Origin: Caprella mutica
Lineage: Eukaryota; Arthropoda; Malacostraca; Amphipoda; Caprellidae
Assembly: GCA_947561585.1 (NCBI GenBank)
Contig: CANNZV010002327.1
Location: 1-64,000, forward strand
Direction: 5' to 3'
Length of the DNA: 64,000 bases
This document shows, one piece after another, positions 52,501 to 61,500 of the stretch. A program made the translations under genes and the position numbers. Position 1 is the stretch's first letter. The number at the start of each line of letters is the position of its first letter. The notes under the pieces were generated by a model. That model was given only the letters and a program-made list of their open reading frames with translations. It ran no database searches and was not told the DNA's origin.

Positions 52501-55500
52501 TGGGAATGCACTACATCTTCAGAAATGGGAATTCACCACATCTTCAGGAATGGGAATTCACCACATCTTCAGGAATGGGAATTCACCACATCTTCAGGAA
52601 TGGGAATTCACCACATCTTCAGGAATGGGAATTCACCACATCTTCAGGAATGGGAATTCTCCATATCTTCAGGAACTATAATTCTCCATATCTTCAGGAA
52701 CTATAATTCTCCATATCTTCAGGAACTATAATTCTCCACATCTTCAGGAAAAAATGCCACATCTTCAGGAAGGAGAATCTTTTAGACAAGTGAATCCATC
52801 ATTATCTAGGAAGAAGAACCCAAATCTGCCAATATCTTTTGGGAAGAAGAACCCAAATCTGCCAATATCTTTTGGGAAGAAGAACCCAATTCTGCCAACA
52901 TCTTTTGGGAAGAAGAACCCAAATCTGCCAACATCTTTTGGGAAGAAGAACCCAAATCTGCCAACATCTTTTGGGAAGAAGAACCCAAATCTGCCAACAT
53001 CTTTTGGGAAGAAGAACCCAAATCTGCCAACATCTTTTGAGAAGAAGAACCCAAATCTGCCAACATCTTTTGGGAAGAAGAACCCAAATCTGCCAACATC
53101 TTTTGGGAAGAAGAACCCAATTCTGCCAACATCTTTTGGGAAGAAGAACCCAAATCTGCCAACATCTTTTGGGAAGAAGAACCCAAATCTGCCAACATCT
53201 TTTGGGAAGAAGAACCCAAATCTGCCAACATCTTTTGGGAAGAAGAACCCAATTCTGCCAACATCTTTTGGGAAGAAGAACCCAAATCTGCCAACATCTT
53301 TTGGGAAGAAGAACCCAAATCTGCCAACATGTTTTGGGAGGGAGAACCCAAATCTGCCAACATGTTTTGGGAGGGAGAACCCAAATCTGCCAACATGTTT
53401 TGGGAGGAAGAACCTAAATCTGCCAACATGTTTTGGGAAGGAGAACCCAAATCTGCCAACATGTTTTGGGAAGGAGCCCAAATCAGTAAATAGAAGAATA
53501 ACCCAATAATTTATCATCTTTTGGTAAGAATAATAATAACCCAAACAAGTAAACTTCTTTTGTGAAGAATAATAACCCAAACAAGTAAACTTCTTTTGTG
53601 AAGAATAATAACCCAAACAAGTAAACTTCTTTTGTGAAGAATAATAACCCAAACAAGTAAACTTCTTTTGTGAAGATTAATAACCCAAACAAGTAAACTT
53701 CTTTTGTGAAGAATAATAACCCAAACAAGTAAACTTCTTTTGTGAAGAATAATAACCCAAACAAGTAAACATCTTTTGTGAAGAATAATAACCCAAACAA
53801 GTAAACATCTTTTGTGAAGAAGTAACAACCCAAACAAGTAAACATCTTTTGTGAAGAAGTAACAACCCAAACAAGTAAACATCTTTTGTGAAGAAGTAAC
53901 AACCCAAACAAGTAAACATCTTTTGTGAAGAAGTAACAACCCAAACAAGTAAACATCTTTTGTGAAGAAGTAACAACCCAAACAAGTAAACATCTTTTGT
54001 GAAGAAGTAACAACCCAAACAAGTAAACATCTTTTGTGAAGAAGTAACAACCCAAACAAGTAAACATCTTTTGTGAAGAAGTAAAGACCCAAACAAGTCA
54101 ACATTATTAGGCAAGAAGAATAGCCCAAGACAACATCTTTTGAACTGGGAACCATAAAATAATCAACATTCGGGAAGAAAACCTTCAACGAAAATGTCTT
54201 CTAGAAGAGAACCCTAAATCAACCTCATTTTTCTTGGAAGTGAACCGAATTTGAAGTCGTCTGGTGGGAGAAAATGGAATATAACCTCTCATGTGGTTAA
54301 CACAAAATTTCATATTTGTATCTGCCATTTTTTTTTTCAACTTAATTCTGGAGCTTTATTTTTGTTACTTTTTATAAAGATAGCATATAGATCATATTAT
54401 TTAATTATTGTAATAAGTAGCTAGCTAGGTAGCTATATTAGCTAAGCAACTGAATAATTTATCTAAAAAAATCCTGTGTATTATATATATTCTATTCTTT
54501 GATATTCAACTTAACATTTTAATTAGATACCTGAGAAATCATGCAGCTAATTCTTAGGATTAAAATGTTCATTTTGAGACCACTCAATAAATGCATTTGC
54601 AATATGTTACATAACCCCATCATCCAAATTGATTTCAGGGAAGAAAAGTTACGTCCGTCAATAGTCGTCAGCAACAAAACCAAACTGATAAATCCACCGC
54701 TGGTGAGTGTTCTTGGAAGCAAATATGCTATGGCGCAGTAGTAATCCATTATGTCTCAATCTTATTCTTCTGTGACAGTGATTGATGCATACCCAATCAT
54801 CAACATCAAATACATTTTGATTTCTCTGATGATCAACAAAGATAGCCAACTGCGAAGAAGCCAACAGCTAATTTAATGATTTATGGTTATCAGTCATTTC
54901 CTCAACTGTAAATATCCAGTCAAGTCGGTTGGCTCTGGTAATGAACTGCAGTTGTTTCTGACCATGTTTTTACCTTTTTTTGTTCTTCTGACTTTGCTTC
55001 CACTGGTGCACAACAACTATAAGATCAAGCCCATGGGGAACATCAAAAAACAGAAGATGACTACCAATTATCAATAAGTAATAAAAAGCACATTCAAATA
55101 TATCAAAAAGGGGCCGATCTTATGGTGAAGAGCCTGAGATCACCCCTGCTGCTCTAGGATGAGGGTGAGAACGGTGGTGGAATCATTCCAGTTATTTGAG
55201 GCAATCGAGTCAATCAAGTAAACTTTGAGATGAAGATTCTTCTGGCAGGTTCGCACCACCAGCAACTGTCTTTATTCACTTGAAAGATGGAGGGCTGGTT
55301 GATGACCACGCCAAAATCAGGCGATATGAACTGTTTTCCTTCTCTAATCATACATGTCTCGACTGAATAATTGACAGTTAGAATCTCCAGAGTGCTCGTG
55401 TATCCTCAGGTCCTCTGATCGGTTTGGAGAGAGAAAGGGAATAGAGGCACACGAAACCCTTAAGAAATGAGTTAGCTGGTTGTGAGTAACCTGGCCATGT

Positions 55501-58500
55501 ATTTACTATTTACCTGCTGTCATTTCCGACTACATTCCTGCAGTCACTTCAGGCTATATACCTGAATTCACTCCAGGCCACATGCCTGCAAGCACTCCCA
55601 GCTGGCCACATGCCTGCAAGCACTCCCAGCTGGCCACATGCCTGCAAGCACTTCCAGCTGGCCACATGCCTGCAAGCACTTCCAGCTGGCCACATGCCTG
55701 CAAGCACTTCCAGCTGGCCACATGCCTGCAGGTACTCCCGGCCAGCCACATACCTGCAGGCACTCCTGTCCGGCCACATGCCTGCAGGCACTCCCGGTCG
55801 GCCACATGCCGAAAGCCATTCCTGGTCGGCTACATGCCGAAAGCCATTCCTGGTCGGCTACATGCCGAAAGCCATTCCTGGTCGGCTACATGCCGAAAGC
55901 CATTCCTGGTCGGCTACATGCCGAAAGCCATTCCTGGTCGGCCACATGCCGAATGCCATTCCCGGCCTGCCACATGCCTGCAGGCACTCCTGGCCGGCCA
56001 CATGCCTGCAGGCACTCCTGGCCGGCCACATGCCTGCAGGCACTCCTGGCCGGCCACATGCCTGCAGGCACTCCTGGCCGGCCACATGCCTGCAGGCACT
56101 CCTGGACGGCCACATGCCTGCAGGCACTCCTGGCCGGCCACATGCCTGCAGGCACTCCTGGCCGGCCACATGCCTGCAGGCACTCCTGGACGGCCACATG
56201 CCTGCAGGCACTCCTGGACGGCCACATGCCTGCAGGCACTCCCGGCCGGCCACATGCCTGCAGGCACTCCCGGCCGGCCACATGCCGAAAGCCATTCCCG
56301 GCCTGCCACATGCCTGAAGCCATTCCCGGCCTGCCACATGCCTGAAGCCATTCCCGGCCTGCCACATGCCTGAAGCCATTCCCGGCCTGCCACATGCCTG
56401 AAGCCATTCCCGGACGGCCTCATGCCTGAAGCCATTCCCGGACGGCCTCATGCCTGCAGTCTTTACGGCCGGCCACTTGCATGCAGCCATTATCGGCCTG
56501 CCTTCACTCTGGGCCTGCATTCTCTCCAGGCCTGCCACATGCCTCCAGCCTCTCCCAAACTGCTGTTATTGCAAGCCGACCAAATGCCTTCAGTCACTCC
56601 CTGCCAGCTGCAGTCACTGTCTGCCACATACCTGTAGTCATTCTTGACCATCACAATGTTATTGCTTCTACAATCTTATCTGCAGTTGTATCTGTGACCA
56701 TCTTCAGCAATGTATCTTCAGTCTTCTCTTGTGTCATGGCTGCATATCTTCAGTTGCTACTAGGCACTTATCTTCAGTCGGTTTTTGCCACCTTGGGATA
56801 TCTTCAGTTGTCTTATACCATCTCTGTTCATCTTCAGCTACATTTCTTCAATCATCTTGGCAATGTTCCTTCTGTCAACTCTGTCTACCTTAAGCAACGT
56901 ATCTAGTCATTTTTGACCACCTTGGCATACTGCAGTCTTTTCCTTCTGTTTTTGAGTCTACTAAACAAAGTACATTTAGTAGTCTTTAGACTGTTTGGTC
57001 ATGTATCTATAGCGGTCTCTTTCTTGTGCGTGCTGTGTATTGTTCTTACAGCTATATCTGGCTAGTATTGTTTTGAATTCTCCTAAGGTCAACCACTCTG
57101 AATACCTCTAAAAAAAAAACACAAGCCTTAGCTACAAAATTCACCAAAAATAAATGGACTGAAATGATGAATCGGAATTTTGGAAATAACAAATTCTAGA
57201 GATGATTGTAAAATCTAGATTCCTCGTAAAAATTTGGGGCTGCTGCAAAATGTGAAACTGATCCCGGATCCATAAACTAACAGACGACTAGTTATATTGC
57301 ACAAAAATTCTCCTTCTGGCTACGATATATCACCTGAAAAAAGTAATGTTTCTTCCATGCACTCAATTATCTGAATACAAGGAGTAGAAGACTCCTTGTT
57401 TTCTTCTCACTGTCATAATTGAATAAGATGAGATATGATGTGTCTTAAAATTGGAAATTCATCCACTGGACCATGATAAAGGATGTTTTCTGGGCCTGTT
57501 TTTGACCCAGCATTTTGTTGTGGAGTAACCTGCCTCAAGTAACGATCTTAGCCTATATTTCACCTTGGTAGTTTGACAATAGTTTTAATAATAGGTTGAA
57601 CGTGACTAGCTTTAAGGTCTAGAAAATATTTACTCACGTGTAGGTTTTCATGTCATTTGCTTCGTAAACATTTTTATTGTTGACAGTAATGTCATCTAAG
57701 AGGATCGTAACACTTCAAAATATTATTAGTATGAATATATTTAAGACAACCAATTTATTCAGCTAATTCAATTTCAAAAAACAAAATGGGCTTTTTCTTT
57801 CAGTTGGAAGAGTACCCTTGTAATTGCTGCCTTTTTCTTTGAACTGTTGTAATTTGGATTATAGAAAATTTATTTTTTAATTCTCTTTTTCCACTTGAAA
57901 TTTGAAGGATATATCTAAAGTTGCAATTGCAAAATACTCAATCTGTTGTTGGAACTAAACCTCGTTCAGTTGCCTGTTCTGGTCTCTATTCATCTCATTC
58001 TTGATTATTTACGAATTAAAACTGCTAATTACATAGCTTCACTGCAGCCATGAGCCTTATCATTTTATGGCATTTGTAAGTGCATGGAGCATTGTCATCA
58101 CTTGATAGCCCATTCTTTAGATCAAGTTAGGTATACATCTAGATTTATTTATATTAAATTCATTTTAGTGTTTCGATCCTCAAGAAGTGTAGACAAACCA
58201 TTGATTTTTTATCTAGTTTCCACTTTCAGCTCTTGATGTTCGACTAATCGAATATTGGACACCAATTTTGTCGACAAGTGGAAAGTTTCTTTTCCACAAT
58301 TATTGACTCTATTTCAATTTTTAGTTGGAAAGACTCGAATCCAGGGAACATCGTTGTTGCGCACAGTGACTGGACTCGAACGCAAGAGGTTTGAACCTGC
58401 CCCTCGGCAGAAGATTTCTGCCCCAGTCACTCGTACCATCCACGGCAATAGCTCTTCGGGAGGAGCTGTGCGTAATCAAGTAGTTCTGAAGACCAGACGC

Positions 58501-61500
58501 AGTGATCCTATTGCTCAGAACTCTCGTCCTATCATGAGGACAACCACTGCCGCTCAACCTAGGCAGCAAGTCAGGCAGACTGTGGTACAACATGCCAGAC
58601 CTGTACAGTGAGTTTTGTACTTATTATGAGTAGAAGCTTGTGTGAAGGTACTTTTAATTGGCACCTATCCAGTTGAAATGTCAAATTATATATAATTTCT
58701 CATACAATCGATAATACGGCATCACGAAGGTATTATGATCCTATTGATTGAGAATTTCTCATTTTTACTTACTGTGAATTTTCGTGTTTCTAGAGTGAGG
58801 CGCAATGTTCCCGCCCAAAAGACAGTCTACATCAGGGAAGAGCCCCAGCCTGTGTACAGACAAATGCCAGGGTAAGACTATAGCAGTGGTTACGAGACTT
58901 TCATATCTCACGAACCTAAACTGAAAATTATTAAAGATCCAAAGACCTCTTTTCATATTTAGCTATAATGTATAGTTGGCCATTTCTTAGGGAGTGTCCC
59001 ATCAACTTAAATAATGCATAGTGTCTATACTACAGGAAATTAATATGTAGCTATGTTTTGCGTAATCTGCCAATTAACACTATCTCAAAAATTCACTTCG
59101 AGTTTTTAAATACCGTAATAAAACTTAGATAATAACTAGCTACCAAAAATAGTTGAAAATTAGCTACAAGAGGGGTTTTGATTAAGTTTAAATAATTTTC
59201 CAAATTTCTATAATGATCTAATATGAAAAAAATTTAGATTTTGACTTCACAAATTTTGAATAAATATAAATTTTTACAAACCTTGAAATGATCCAAAAAG
59301 GCGTGCATCTTCGGATTGCTGTTCAACATAGTTGTTACAACTCTGTTATGTCTATCTGCTCTAGACAGCCTTTGGCTCCGAAACAGACGTCAAACCCCCC
59401 TAATAAATTTAATTATTCCACTACTTGGTGTTAAGTTGACACAGTAGATAAAGTATGTGATAATCTACACCAGGGGTCCCAAAACTTTTTTATCTTGTCG
59501 ACCCATTATGTTTTCCCAATCATCGGCCAACAAGAATGTTTAATTGTTGCTTCTTATCAATAATCGGCTGCCTTTCGTCCACTCTGTGTTTATTTAAAAA
59601 ATGTTTTTTCATTAAAAACAATATTAAAAATATTATAAACTTCTCTGGGGGTCGATATGGACCACTATTGAATCATTAGTACACTACTAACCATCACTGT
59701 ACTTGCTACCATCACACACTGAGTGTCTATTTTCAACAGTTCCGTGAGACCCATGCGTACCAACCCTAGAGCCAGACTGGAACCACTCCAGTCAGAGTAA
59801 GTGATGAATACCGCTTTCATTGAAAACAACTAATTTATAATTTGAACTTTGTTTTTAATTCTTCTAAAAGCGGTTAAATTCTTATTTCCATTAAAACAAG
59901 AAATTTTTTTAATTTGAACTGCATTTATTAATTTTTTTGAAGGCTTCTTACTAATTCATTTTACTAAAAAAAATGCCAACCGATTTTAAAATTTTCTAAC
60001 TAATTCTTTCAATTTACTAATTATTTTTATCCTTCCAGCTATTTTTTGATCCTACCTTGTTTCAAAATAAATGAAATTAACTTTGATAATTTCCTATGAA
60101 TGATTTAAAAGATTTTCCCCCATCAATGATGGTAAAATTTACATTTGGCTACTATTGAATTCAGAAATGGAATATATCCACCAATATGTAAAATAACTAT
60201 GAACAATAATTAAAGTAAGACATCACTTGAAAAATCTTCTAGAAGTTACTGTAGCTATTGCAACTTTGTTCACTACAATTAGCTATAAAGTAAAGAAAAA
60301 ATTCAAATGACAATATAAGACTAGTTAACATGTTCATTTGTTAGACAGTGAAATTGTCATACTGACAGATTCTCACATTTGGCTACCTATATCTCCCTAA
60401 TTTGAAAACCAATATTATTATAGAGCAGCTACCTAACTTCACCTTTTCGATCATATATGAAAAAAACTATATAATAATTATTATATTTCAATTGGCAGCA
60501 ATGATATCTGTAGCCATCATGGATAGCTACCAATAAGAAATTGTTACGCCATTTTTTCTTATGTCCGAAGATGTGAAACTGATCAATATTTCGTAACTTA
60601 TTCTACCGACAGTCTATATAATTTTCATGCAGTGTGTTTATTTTATGGGTATCTTTTTCAATCCTCATTATTTCAAATATATACTGTTTATTACTTTAAT
60701 TACTGTTTATTACTGTTCTCATGCAGAGTGTTCATTACCTCATTATTCCAATTACAGGCAGTACATCATTGAAGAGGACTACGAGCCTGAGCCTGAACCT
60801 CAGCGCAGACCCACTGTGGTCTACAGATCCGTGCCTAGAAGGCCTGAGCCTGCTGTGGTCTACGCTGATGAGCAGTACGAAGAGTACTTCGAGGACTCAC
60901 CAGTCCTTTACAGGTAGGATGATAGTTTAGTAAGCATCCTTTACAGGTAGGATGATAGTTTAGTAAGCATCCTTTACAGGTAGGATGATAGTTTAGTAAG
61001 CATCCTTTACAGGTAGGATGATAGTTTAGTAAGCATCCTTTACAGGTAGGATGATAGTTTAGTAAGCATCCTTTACAGGTAGGATGATAGTTTAGTAAGC
61101 ATCCTTTACAGGTAGGATGATAGTTTAGTAAGCATCCTTTACAGGTAGGATGATAGTTTAGTAAGCATCCTTTACAGGTAGGATGATAGTTTAGTAAGCA
61201 TCCTTTACAGGTAGGATGATGTTGGTGAAATTTTAGCAAACTTCTCTTCCATTTGAATATGGTTCTAATCACTTTTCTTCTCTGTACCTCAATGATGAAG
61301 ACCTCTCTCTATTTGAAAGCTAGCTTCCCAAGAAAAAAACTATTGTGTTGCGATCCCTTGAAGAACAATCTTCACTGTTGATTTATTATTTATTCTTCTG
61401 AAAATTCCGTTGAGAAGCTAAAAATATTTCCTATCAGAAGTGTAACTGCTGGAAGAAATGTTTTAAATCTTACAGTAACTAGCTACCTAATCTGTAATCT

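Noticed and set aside
52325..54188. Long frames of 118-295 aa on both strands (FGKKNPNLPTS, GRFGFFFPKDV, LVWVVTSSQK types)
   Set aside because: They are generated by 25-, 33- and 36/37-bp minisatellites inside intron 5 and are open in several frames at once; none fits the exon phases.
55549..56637. Frames up to 263 aa in six phases (HACRHSWPATCLQALL type)
   Set aside because: The 28-bp GC-rich repeat keeps all frames open; codon use differs between frames only by phase.
58255..58324. ATG start for the exon 7 frame
   Set aside because: It lies upstream of a good acceptor that joins in phase to exon 6, so it is intronic.
60835..61272. 145-aa minus-strand repeat frame
   Set aside because: It is the complement of the exon 10 donor repeat.
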